A DNA stretch of 64,000 nucleotides. Origin: Chrysomallon squamiferum (Eukaryota > Mollusca > Gastropoda > Neomphalida > Peltospiridae). The first letter of the stretch is position 1. Each line of letters begins with the position of its first letter. The stretch is taken from NCBI GenBank assembly GCA_012295275.1, contig CM022665.1, forward strand, positions 17,132,476 to 17,196,475. The letters run 5' to 3'. Below are positions 1-11,326 of this stretch, piece after piece. Below the pieces are notes generated by a model. It was given only the letters and a program-made list of their open reading frames with translations. It had not been told where the DNA came from and did no database searches. The position numbers and the translations under genes were made by a program.

Positions 1-345
1 ATAGCAACTATTAAGTATATCAATAAGGTTACAAGACAAAAAAAAAAGAAAATGGTAAGTAAGATTTATGTAGAGAATAGCAGCTCATCTACCACAAAGT
101 TAAGTGAATGAATGTAAATGACATCATTGTAATTTTAGATTACTTCCCATTTTACTCAGGTTCCTGTAACATGCATAATAGGCACTGGCATTAACCTTGC
201 ATTTTAGTTCTACCCTTTGTTACCAGAGGTTTTACTCAGTGTTTTGCTGCATTAAAAAAAATAAAAAAAATAAAATAAAATAAAATAAATAAATGAATAA
301 ATAAATAAATAAAAAAGTATTTGTGAGTTTTCATAATCATGTCTT
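1..345. other. intergenic, AT-rich start of window
   Basis: No coding frame or RNA gene is recognisable. The only structure is an (AAATA)-like low-complexity run at 253-316, an A-rich slippage product mixing AAAAT and AAAT units. Confidence 0.6.
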
Positions 346-462
346 AGAAGAACTACAACATGATCTCAGCTAGCAGCACTGACTAGAAGAACTACAACAT
401 GATCTCAGCTAGAAGCACTGACTAGAAGAACAACAGCCTGATTGCAGCTATAATTGCTGTAG
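346..462. repeat. 39-bp tandem repeat, three units
   Basis: Units begin at 346, 385 and 424, each opening with AGAAGAAC. The first two (346-384, 385-423) differ at about one position (CTAGCAGCAC against CTAGAAGCAC). The third is more diverged and fades into single-copy DNA near 462. No open frame runs through the array. Confidence 0.85.
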
Positions 463-479
463 TGATATCACTGCTGAAC

Positions 480-660
480 ATTATAGAACAGTATCTGCAG
501 CACACTATAGTATAGTAAAGTGTAGTGCAGAATAGTATAATACAGTGTTATGAAGTGTGGATTGCATAGTATAGCACAGTGTGGTGTTACATTAGTACAA
601 AATAGTATTATTACAGTATTATTATATTTATATTTGTTTTTTTGTTTGTTTTATTGCTGA
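480..660. repeat. degenerate AGTATAGT-rich low-complexity stretch
   Basis: Short words such as AGTATAGT, AGTGTGG and ACAGTGT recur with many substitutions, ending in T-rich DNA. It looks like an old decayed penta- to heptanucleotide repeat, related in word content to the TATAC array at 8575. Confidence 0.45.
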
Positions 661-1652
661 AGCATCAACACCAGTATTAATGATAGTAGCAGTAGGATGT
701 AGTAGCAGAGGTATCAACCTATGTCAATTCTGAGGAGTGGGAAAAATAAAAGTCAGGGTCCAAAATGGAGACCTCTGGAAGGTTTTTAACATGTAATGTT
801 AGAACAAGAAAGGAAAAGGGCAATTTTATATATAATTATTTTAGATGAGGAAATGGTGTTTATTTTTTATGTACCTTATTGTAATTCATAATGATACTTT
901 TTGCTTTTTTTAAAGCATTTGTTTAGTTAGCTCCCATTTATTGCAGGGTGCTTGCAATTTTGGCTTGGACATTATAATCAACAATGTTAAAGTGCCATCC
1001 AATGATACACTGTTCCTAAGATCTGTCTCATTCTTTGTGATCAAGCTGAAAACTATCTCCTCTCCAGCAATGGTGTGTGAGATGATGATCAGAACAAGTT
1101 TGACAACCACAGCAAGTTCTCTAAATCTGTGTCCCACCCCAACAAGCTTGCATGTAGAAATTATTTCCTTTTTTGTTTTCATGGATTTTTTTTCATTTTT
1201 ATTTTTTATTTTTATTATTGATCTTTTGAGTGATAAGAATAAGACTAAAACCAGAATAACTTTAATTTTATTTTTCTGATGTACTACAATGATAAACCAA
1301 ATAAGTTATTGGTAGCACCTGTGAATTTCTTGCTGGTACTGAACATATATATATATATTAACACACAAATACACGCACAGTGACGTTGGTGATGATAAAA
1401 TGAGAAAGAATTCGAATGTGATTAAATTCAGGTTTTTCAAGGTAGACAACTCCGTGGCGAACACTACGACGGAGACGTATTATTCGCAAATGTTTTTATT
1501 ATTATTATTTTTTTAATGGATTACAAAAGTGGATAAAAGACTGAGTGAATAGCATTTTTTATTTAATTACAGCGTTTTATATAACAGGATAAAGAAGGTG
1601 TGAAGAAATCTGTTCACTTTTAAATGCTTGATGTAATTAAATCAACATTATC
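661..1652. other. intergenic, no gene recognised
   Basis: Two overlapping open frames on opposite strands (941-1279 and 910-1182) span this stretch. Neither resembles a protein family I know, and both end in T-rich or A-rich low complexity. I see no splice-site arrangement that would make either convincing. Confidence 0.5.
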
Positions 1653-1688
<36 letters not shown>

Positions 1689-1715
1689 TATTATTATTAT
1701 TGTTATTATTATTAT
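1653..1715. repeat. self-complementary (AAT)n(ATT)n microsatellite
   Basis: About twelve AAT units run directly into ATT units near 1688, so the two halves are reverse complements and could fold back as a hairpin. One GTT interruption lies in the second half. Confidence 0.9.
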
Positions 1716-2280
1716 AAGAAGAAGATGAACAACAACAAACATAACAAGAACAAAAGTAATTACTAGGTTAATAGTTTACTAGGTTTCTGAACACTTCTTG
1801 CTCGACATAAATTTGAAACTTATATTTTCCCCACCCCAATAAAAAAAAAGATAACATAATCATGAGATATTTTTAATTTCACGTACTTATATATAAAAAT
1901 AATGATAACAATAATAATTTTGCCAGTGATTACAACAGTTTTGTATGCCATGTTTCAGTTTGAACATAAATTAGCGACTGTATTTAATTTAATTCTGTAA
2001 TTTCTCACTAGGAAGCCTAGTATTCGAAACGAAGATGTGTGTTACAGAGATCTGTTTTCTGGTAATAACATTGTAATCTGATACACACAGATAGAATGGC
2101 GAGTGTCAGTGGTTCTGCAAATAGAATTAAATTGTTCACGTTTATTTCTTATTTCGTTTTCTTCTTTTCTTTTCTTACTTTATTCTTTATTAATTTCTGC
2201 TTTTCAGTTCTGCTTTGTTTTTAATTTAATTATGTTGCTGACTTATTTATTTGCTTAGTATAGTACTGTTTTTGTCGTCG

Positions 2281-2389
2281 TTATTATTATTATTACTCAT
2301 TTTGTTGTTTTTTACTTATAAATATTATGATTATTTATTCATGTTCTTACTGTTGTTATTATTGTTGTTGTCGATATATTTTTATTTTA

Positions 2390-2421
<32 letters not shown>

Positions 2422-2442
2422 TTATTTATTTATTTATTTATC
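2281..2442. repeat. compound TTA/TTTA/TTG low-complexity tract
   Basis: TTA and TTTA units predominate with GTTGTT inserts. The 70-residue Leu/Phe/Tyr frame across it (2251-2463) is a by-product of the repeat. Confidence 0.8.
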
Positions 2443-2462
2443 ATCACGAAAAGGTTTGTTTG

Positions 2463-3103
2463 ATTTTTTTATCTTCTTAAATATTAGCATATAATATGAA
2501 ACTGATTTTTTCAGTTTAACGTTCTGTGATTTTTGTCGACTGGTAACACAAATACCCGACGTTGTCCGCGATAAATCCAGTAAAATTTTAGAAAACGAGA
2601 GAACAGAAAATTCAGTCTGAGAGTTTTAACAGTCACTTGCTGCAAGAAACAAATGACTGTCGCATTCCGGAGCAGTGAGGTCGAGACGATCTATACAATT
2701 CCAAGCTCTAGTCACATTAACGTCACAGTATCAGAAGGACGATTTTCACATTTATTTCATAAATGTTATGCTCACGAGGCTCACCTCCGTGAACAGGTGT
2801 GTGATGTTGCCCTCAAGAACTCCACATATTCATGTCAGGTTGTCCTGCCAGATATGGCAGCCTTACACCAAACGGTTTCAAGGTGTTTAGCGAAAAAAGA
2901 AAGAAACAGATTTTTGTTAGTTACATTTTTTTTATTACATGTAAGTATAGTTCAAGTTTACATTTTCCATGAAAGGTGGTGAAAAGCTCAGAGCACCGTT
3001 TTGAGTATGTACTGTTACCGTCAGTGTCGACCGATTTTTTTTAGGGATATGATTTCTAGTATGATATCTATAAAAGATCAGTCAGATGTTGATTTTTTGA
3101 GTT
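2463..3103. other. intergenic; unsupported 109-codon frame
   Basis: The frame at 2653-2982 (+) has fairly balanced codon composition in its first two thirds and a hydrophobic C-terminal third. I recognise no domain, and the adjacent frame is also open for 71 codons, so no coding call is made. Confidence 0.45.
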
Positions 3104-3182
3104 ATAAATAAATAAGTAAAAATAAGTAAATAAATAAATAAATAAATAATAATAAAATAAATAAATAAATGAATAAATAATT
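3104..3182. repeat. (AAAT)n-type tract with AAGT and AAAAT variants
   Basis: AAAT/TAAA units with scattered G substitutions (AAGT, GAAT) fill the interval. Confidence 0.85.
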
Positions 3183-3702
3183 TAAAATATCTGTTAATAA
3201 AAAATATATTATGGATCGGTAAACAAACAATTAAATCTTTCAGTAATTCATTATAACTTCCAGTAGACTGTCTAACATCCAGCGTCATGCAGCTGTTTCT
3301 TGTACATTTTTACTGTTTTGCTTACGAAACGCTTTACGTGTAATGCCAAGTTACCTGTCAACGTCATCATGTTTTCTACGACCGCAGTAGCCACTGATAT
3401 TCAGATTTCGAGCAGTTTTGAACAAGCGAGAAGACTGACTGTCTCTACAAAGTGAGACATGTCCTTTCTTTCCTATGTAGGCCTATTGCGTAGAATACGG
3501 CCAATTTGATCTGAGTCCACTTGAACGAACGCTTACACAAAATGTACCAGGGAGTTCGTGTGACCTAGTTACATCGAACTGAATGAAGATACGACTAAGT
3601 AAAATGAATTAATCTGGACGTTGCGAAGATTTTTGCGAAGATGTCGATGAACCAACCGCCTTGTTATTGGATTTTTGTATTAATGGAAATGTAATTAATG
3701 AG

Positions 3703-3806
3703 ATGCATGTGTGTGTGTATGTATGTATGTAAGTGTGTATGTGTATGTATAAATATAAAATGTATGTATGTATGTATGTATGTGTTTGTATGTGTGTGTA
3801 TATATT
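3703..3806. repeat. (GT)n/(GTAT)n compound microsatellite
   Basis: A (TG) run passes into GTAT tetranucleotides, an A-rich break, then a second GTAT run and a short TG/TA tail. Confidence 0.85.
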
Positions 3807-4969
3807 ATTTATCTCTTAAATTAATTTTATATCTCAATTCATTTTATTTTACTTTATAAATAGTTTTGTTTTTCTTTGTTTGATTTTCTTTAAATTTTCT
3901 TTAATTAAATTAATTTATTTATTGCATATTTCAAGTTGCTTATTATCTTTTATGTTGGTTCTTAGCAACGATAAATATATCATATACGTCTTCCTACAGA
4001 CATGAAAGGAGGACGAACGACATCTTTTTAAACACCAATCAAATAACACGGAGAAAGAAATTGCCCAATGGGGCACATCAACAAGCTTTGATCCCGTATA
4101 CTATCATTCTTCCTACGTGCGTCCTTACTTGTCAGTAACACCCTAACAAACGCAGCCTAAAAAAAGCGCCAAATCGTACGCTATGAAAAGCTGTTTTATA
4201 GCTTTATGCATGCAGTTTTATTGTTTTCTATTGTTTTATACAAGTGATTTAGCTGCCAGTGCTTTTCGAAAGAGAACGAAGATCTAGTTATTGATGTAGA
4301 ATAATTTGAACTTTTCTCTTACTGCATCATGGTTTTTATTTTAGTGTGTTTTATTTGAAAGTATAAAAACAATAAACTGACGAGAACACACAGTTACTAT
4401 CCTGGTACTGAAAATAGTTTCAAACACCAAGCACAGGAATAATACTGTACACGGGTTTCACTATCAAACAACCAAGCTCTTGCCAGACATTTTTAGGACC
4501 TAATAAATATCGGACAAAGATGTCTTACTCATAACTAATCCTTCGAAACGTATTTCATTTCGGTTTTTACGATTTAACGAGCGATCAAATGTAGCCTTTG
4601 AATCTTTTTAACTAACAATGAAAAAAGAAGCAAAACGAAAACAAATCAATTTTTATTACACAGCGGAACATTTTGCGATACCGCAGTCGATGGTCAAAAA
4701 GGTCACTGTTGAAGACGTTTTCCTTTTGACCTTTAGAAATGCTACAACCCAATTTGATCAGTTCTAAATCTGGCACTAATTAAGAAAATTGATAACAGTA
4801 ATAACATAAGAACTTTCAATATTAACTTCAAAATAAGGAATTAATTTGTTCATAGCTTTTTATTTTGAATACTGAGTGCTGAGGTAGGTGCTGTTATTAA
4901 GAGTATTATTTTTATTCATAGTAATTATTGACGTCAAAGTTATTTCATTTTCAGTTTTAAACCCCAGCA
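3807..4969. other. intergenic, no gene recognised
   Basis: Single-copy AT-rich DNA. No open frame with family resemblance is seen. A perfect CRE octamer TGACGTCA lies at 4929-4936. Confidence 0.5.
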
Positions 4970-5097
<128 letters not shown>

Positions 5098-5714
5098 TGT
5101 TTATGTGGGATATTGTTTCTATTTAAGAGATATAGCAGTGTTACATGGATCTGTATTTGCGTTCTTTTGTAGGATATGTGTGTGCAAACCTCAACGACAA
5201 TTTGAAACCGATTTTTTTATTTATTAAAACGACAAAAAAAGCTCGTAAATCGCAACGGAAGTTGTTTTCTGTCACTGACAGATTTTATCGAGACTACCCC
5301 TATCATGGAACTAAGAGCCGCGTGCTCAAACGAATCATAGTGCGACTTCAGTCAACAGGAAACTGAAATTCCCCCACGTTTGTCGTTTGGACAATGATTT
5401 GATGTGATTAACGAAAAACCGATCTGTCTGGCAAAACGTGAACTGAATAGACATCTGTTTACCGAAAAGAAACCAAAGCTATTTTAACTAATGTTACGTC
5501 TAATGTTTCGCTAGGAACTTAAGATAACTGCATATATACATACATATATTTGTATAATAAATAAATAAATAATAATTAAAAAAATCTTGTTTATCATTAT
5601 TTTGTTTAACTTTTAGTACGATTTGCCTCTCTATCTATCCATCTGTCTATGTATTAATCTATCTACTTGAATATCCATCCACACATACATATATACATGC
5701 ACAAATTGACAAGC

Positions 5715-5764
5715 GCACACACACACACACACACACACACATATGTCTATACACACACACACAC
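5715..5764. repeat. (AC)n microsatellite
   Basis: Two AC runs (about 5716-5740 and 5751-5764) are separated by ATATGTCTAT. TATC-type tetranucleotides precede them. Confidence 0.85.
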
Positions 5765-6081
5765 ATAAGACACTTGGACAATCACACATATTATACTGAA
5801 GAAAAAAGTCAAGAAAAAACCATTTAGTATCATTTCTAAGGACTGATCCGGGAATTCTAAACACTTCAGCTCTGTCATTTATTACACAGTATTCTCTAGG
5901 TGAAACATTTACACCTGGTAGGAAAGAATCTATTTTTGTGTTCGCTCTAGGCGCTGTAAATCGTTTATTCAATAACACATCAGTATTAGGTATTTGATGA
6001 GAAGAGTTTGTGTTTACAAATAATCAGTTTGGAAGTAACGGGAGGTAATGTAGTCATATAAATAAATGTAGCCTTATTATG

Positions 6082-6129
6082 ACAGGAAAGCTACCGACAT
6101 ATCCCATGCTACTTCTATTGTGTTGACTA
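6082..6129 (+). repeat. left terminal inverted repeat, copy 1
   Basis: Matches the reverse complement of 7474-7521. The outermost bases read GACAGG here, against CACAGG at the other three termini, so this end has a point change or slight truncation. Confidence 0.85.
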
Positions 6130-7473
6130 GTTTCAATAATCTTAAGGTAGCATCACGGCCACGATAACAGCATTATAGGCCCCCGGGCAAAGCAGAACAC
6201 TGGGGCCCCTACCTTCACAATCACTCATAGGAATATAAATGTAAATGGTCGATAAAATTAAACATATATTTATTGTATTGGTGCTTCCAACAAAACCTGT
6301 GTTTAAACATTAAAAAACATGCTGTACAGCAAATGTTTGAACGATATAAGATGAGCCTTGAGAAACATCAAAATTTCAATACATAAAAGATATTCAGTTG
6401 GTAGACAATACAGACGGAGAAGGCGCAGTATAAAATTACTGTGAATTATTTATTATTAATGAAGAGTTAAACAGAAACGAAATTCGCAAAATTTCTTTAT
6501 CTTCAATAAAACACATGCTCATAATGTATTTTCCAGTAACAAATATTTGTGGTGCAGTATAGTATAGTATAGGATAGTTTTTATTTATTGACAGAAAATC
6601 ACAACATATTTAGATTAGTAATGGGTCCTGTGCTTGTAGGGCCCCCGGGCAAGTACCCAGCGTGTCCATGTGTTAGGGCGGCCTCGGGAAATGGTCTTTG
6701 ATAAATAATTAGTTATAAACTAAAACAAAAATTATAAATAAATAAATAAATAAATATTATAAAACTAATAAGTCAAGTTTTCGACGCCATTTGTGATTTT
6801 GAAGGTGTGTTTTGGATTCACTACCGTTTCATATATCTTCACGTTGACACGATTATGTTTATGCTAGTTTAATCTAATTTTTATTATTCGACTGGTCTAT
6901 CCTAAATTAATTAAAAAAAAAAAAAAAACCTCAGTTAAATCCAAATTAAACAGATGTAACAACAGCTACACCTGTATTTGTAAATGAAAAACATATTTTA
7001 AAATTCATATTAAACAAGGTGATCGACAAATTCTTTAAATACGTTTTATCATTATTACGAGATAGAACGGGAAAAAAAAAAAAAATTTTAACCTGGCGTT
7101 AATACACTTGTCTGTTTCTGTTGGATGCTTAACCGTATTAATGTAGACTTAGATACAGTTGAGTGTATAGTAAGCAAGCGATGTAATAACATTATATTTG
7201 TGACGTACTGCAGCCGGGTCACAAATTGTAAGGTAAATATAATATTAATATAATGTATAAAAGTCGAGAAAACAGACTTACTGAATTTTAATGTCTTGAT
7301 GAAAATGCTGATATATTTTTTGTCGAATTCACATGCCGGTCTTGTAAACTGAAGATAACAAAGTTTGCATACACCCAAACTGATGACATTAAATCGTCCA
7401 GTGAAAATTTGTCGAAGTTCGATGTTTGAAATTTTGTGTTTTATCTTATTTTAATTGTCTTTACCGTACCAAA

Positions 7474-7521
7474 TAGTCAACACAATAGAAGTAGCATGGG
7501 ATATGTCGGTAGCTTTCCTGT
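7474..7521 (-). repeat. right terminal inverted repeat, copy 1
   Basis: Starts at TAGTCAACACAATAG and ends at GCTTTCCTGT. The extension CCTGTGCTG to 7525 also occurs in copy 2, giving a maximal TIR of about 52 bp. Confidence 0.85.
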
Positions 7522-7525
7522 GCTG

Positions 7526-8205
<680 letters not shown>

Positions 8206-8247
<42 letters not shown>
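8206..8247. repeat. (AC)n microsatellite
   Basis: An uninterrupted AC run ending in ATATAT. Confidence 0.9.
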
Positions 8248-8253
<6 letters not shown>

Positions 8254-8574
8254 AACAAAAATTAAATTAAAAAATAAAGATATAAAGAAACAAATCCGAT
8301 AAAGAATGAACGAGAAGAGAAATAAATAAATAAATAAAAGAAGACCGAATGTGAGAAAGAAAAATCCGATAAAAATAAATGATGGAACGCATACAAAGAA
8401 AGAAGGAAACAGATTTTGTAATTAAATAACAGAAGTATAGTTACGTGAACTGGTTAAAATCGAAACATTACTCCTATATGTTTATATCTTTTGGGTTATT
8501 TATTTATATATTTATTTATTATTATTATTATCATTTACTTTTTATTTATTATTACTTTTTATTATTATATTAAA

Positions 8575-8822
8575 CTATACTATACTATACTATACTATAC
8601 TATACTATACTATACTATACTATACTATACTATACTATACTATACTATACTATATTATATTATATTATATTATATTATATTATATTATATTATATTATAT
8701 TATATTATATTATATTATATTATATTATATTATATTATATTATATTATATTATATTATATTATATTATATTATATTATATTATATTATATTATATTATAT
8801 TATATTATATTATTTATTTTTT

Positions 8823-8854
<32 letters not shown>

Positions 8855-8870
8855 TTTTTTTTTTTTTAGT
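8575..8870. repeat. pentanucleotide array (ACTAT)n then (ATTAT)n
   Basis: About fifteen ACTAT units (to 8652) are followed in phase by about thirty ATTAT units (to 8812), then TTTA units and a short T-run. The only difference between the two halves is one C-to-T change per unit. The 130-residue Tyr/Ile/Leu frame through it is an artefact. Confidence 0.95.
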
Positions 8871-9494
8871 TACCATGTATTAATGTACTTCCGACGCACA
8901 GATTCGATCTCATTAAATTGCATCCAGGCCAGCAAACCCCTAGCCGGTTCTCGAATACTAAAACGGTACACAAGACAGACAAATAAAATCCTCACACACA
9001 AAGAATGACAATGCGCAGTCAATCATCAGCATCTTCTTGCGCTCACCCACTGTGAATCTCCGAAGGGCGCCCGTATATGGCACCTACACTGGTTTCCCGC
9101 CGGAAATGTCTAAGACAGGAGATGTAAGTGGAAGAGCGCAAACAACGAAAACAATAAAGGTATCTCAAATAACCAGAAGTAGACTGAAGCCGTATGTCGG
9201 TGACCAGGTAATAATGCTGACAGATTCACAGTGCTAAGCCAACTATATCAATTTAACTATAAGACGAAACAATACTCTTGTCTTGGCTTATCACTGAAGG
9301 AATTCAATTCGACTGAACAAGCTATGTTTATGCATACTGTTTCCATATTAGAAGTTTTGGTTCAGAGACAGAGATCGAAAGGGGGTCATTTCACTGTGCT
9401 CGCACTTATTGTTATATGTTAATGAAGCAGTCAAGGTTAACAAATAATGAAACAATAGGGGATTACAGTATAGATTATTTCCCAAAAGACAAAT
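8871..9494. other. intergenic, no gene recognised
   Basis: Contains two unremarkable plus-strand frames of 60-66 codons. It adjoins the transposase relic on the opposite strand and may include more decayed element sequence, but I cannot delimit any. Confidence 0.4.
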
Positions 9495-9809
9495 AACTGA
9501 CTTGTAACATTTCACAACGAAATGGGAGACGGAATCAGCATATTCTGTTGGAGTTTTCTGTCCTGTCAAAAGGCGTATGTCAAAGACAAGTTGTTGGTAT
9601 TTCCTAGGTTTTGGTGCCAACCTTCCACCAGTTCTTAATTGTAAAATTGCAGCTTCAACAAAGCCATGTTCTCTTTTAATCATATCTATGAATTTTAAAA
9701 TGTTGGGATGACTGTTGCCCATCGTTTTCAGTTTTGAATGTCAACCCTCAACATGATTCGTAGTTCTGGCACCATTTTGGTAATCGCTGTGTCCTATTTC
9801 ACAACACCA
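9495..9809 (-). pseudogene. MULE-type transposase C-terminal fragment
   Basis: Reading right to left, the frame gives a stretch from about 9809 with TTNHVEG, then a TGA stop at 9741-9743 where the family normally has Trp (NHVEGW), then HSKLKTMGNSHPNILKF and on through PRKYQQL to EYADSVSHF near 9519. The H/NHVEGWH element followed by an HP-x-I-x-KFI segment and an R-rich RKY/RVY segment is characteristic of the region after the MULE DDE domain in animal Mutator-like and FLYWCH-linked transposases. About 105 codons survive, a small part of the usual several hundred. A stop at about 9837 in the same frame marks the upstream limit. No zinc finger or catalytic core is seen. It is a dead relic; the family assignment is from memory. 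Confidence 0.65.
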
Positions 9810-10335
9810 AACATGTCGCAATAGGTTGTTTGTTTCTTACCAGGAAGCAATGCGTAGTCTAGGGGAGACATTTTCTGGTTTGACAAATACGTGTGTGGAG
9901 TATATCTGGTACATAGGTGTTTACATGTATTACATGTAAGCTACAACATATTTAAGAACAGGCTTGGATTCTGAGTAAGTGTTCACTTTAATGACACTGA
10001 CTATAGCACTGAAGCTTTCAGCCGTATCACTTAATCCCTTACTAATCCCTACAGACTACGGGCACAGTGAGGTTAAACGAATGAAAGATGTATTTTGTTT
10101 GACTAAGTACGGATTAGTACCACTGTGCCTACATTCCATTTTGCGTACAGCTTATAACAACATAATTAGGGTCTTTAACTGGGGATTAATTGCTTCAGTG
10201 ATTGTGACGTTCTACCTGTATGTAAGTCACAGCATTTTCATTATCTGTGTACATTCCAACCATAAATACTATAACGTTAAAAAGGTTATGTACGTCTACG
10301 AAGAGAAAAGATCTGAGCCTATGGAGAGTTAATAA
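9810..10335. other. intergenic, possible flank of transposase relic
   Basis: The plus-strand 117-codon frame (9979-10332) shows no recognised domain. It has uneven composition and lies beside a decayed transposon, so it is not called as a gene. Confidence 0.4.
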
Positions 10336-10372
10336 TCGTCGTCGTCGTCATCATCATCATCATCATCATCAT
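10336..10372. repeat. (TCG)4(TCA)8 microsatellite
   Basis: Four TCG units pass in phase into TCA units. The change is the expected product of CpG loss on the opposite strand. Confidence 0.9.
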
Positions 10373-10565
10373 ACTTTTGTAACCGCTGTTCTAACCATTT
10401 TGTTATGGTGTTAAATGACTATATCTTTCTGAGGCAGATAGAAATACATTTTATATGCCATTTTGTTCCCCTAAATCTGATTTCTTTTAATTCCATTACT
10501 TGATTGATTCAGAAAATAATTATTGATAACTTTTAGTACTGTAATACAGTTAGGTAATTGTTATG

Positions 10566-10634
<69 letters not shown>

Positions 10635-10639
10635 TAATA
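10566..10639. repeat. (AAT)n microsatellite
   Basis: A long uninterrupted AAT run ending in AAAATAATAA. Confidence 0.92.
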
Positions 10640-11255
10640 ACAGTAAAAAGAAGAATATATGACTAATAATAAAATGAACAACCAAAAAGTTTGTTAGTTA
10701 ATTTTCTATCCTTTCAAACGTTTAATAATTGTAAGATTTAGTCTTAAGAGAAATCGTTTACATTGCAAACAAAGCATCCTTCACAATTACTTTCTCACAG
10801 AGCGAGGTAAAAGAAAACACATATCTTTAGAAACACAAGCCCGGCTGTGACGAGAAAAAACCAACAAAAAAAACCCCAAACAGACGCAGCTAGAAGGATC
10901 GATCCAGAAACTTCTCACACCTGAGAACACCACATCATTTTTCTGGAAGGAAATTAGAAATCGCAGGAATCATAATGACTTCATTAAATTTAGTAAACAA
11001 AAAAAAAAAATTGTCTTCTTGCAATGGTAGGTTTTAGCCTTAGGAAACGAATTCACGAGAGTCCGAACGCCACAACCTGAGATAAAGATCTCACGCTGAT
11101 ACTGCGACTGCAAATATTTTCTTTTGTGTGTGTTAATCAGTTCATGTTTTATTTGTTCATTACAGCTCTGTGAAAATTACGTAATTTAAACGAATGGGTT
11201 AATATTTGTCTTACGCCTTCTCTGTACATTTTAATATTTGCGATATTTAGACATC
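10640..11255. other. intergenic, no gene recognised
   Basis: Single-copy AT-rich DNA with short A-runs. Confidence 0.5.
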
Positions 11256-11279
11256 AAATAATAATAATAATAATAAAAT

Positions 11280-11322
<43 letters not shown>
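11256..11322. repeat. (AAT)n(AT)n compound microsatellite
   Basis: AAT units run into an uninterrupted AT run of about 40 bp, which is self-complementary. Confidence 0.92.

Positions 11323-11326
<4 letters not shown>

Larger units (their letters stand above)
6081..7525 (+). mobile_element. 1.45-kb TIR element, copy 1
   Basis: The segment is bounded by 48-bp inverted repeats (6082-6129 and 7474-7521) whose outer ends read ACAGGAAAGCTACCGAC inward. Its interior matches, in reverse complement, the copy at 22960-24407 almost base for base, apart from poly-A length changes and a few substitutions. It carries GGCCCCCGGGCAA at two direct positions (about 6178 and 6642). No transposase is recognised. 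The minus-strand frame at 7088-7378 is identical to the other copy where they overlap, but its likely start is ATC here and ATG there, so it is probably not a gene. This fits a non-autonomous DNA transposon whose superfamily I cannot assign. Target duplications are unclear because the outer flanks have decayed. Confidence 0.85.

Noticed and set aside
2653-2982. 109-codon frame as a gene
   Set aside because: No recognisable domain, an overlapping 71-codon frame is also open, and the C-terminal third reads through T-rich DNA.
7088-7378. 96-residue frame shared with 23062-23397, possible transposon protein
   Set aside because: Identical only because the DNA copies are almost identical. The ATG of the longer frame is ATC in copy 1, and the product resembles no transposase or accessory protein.
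8491-8883. 130-residue Tyr/Ile/Leu frame
   Set aside because: A pentanucleotide array has no stop in this frame; it is not a protein.
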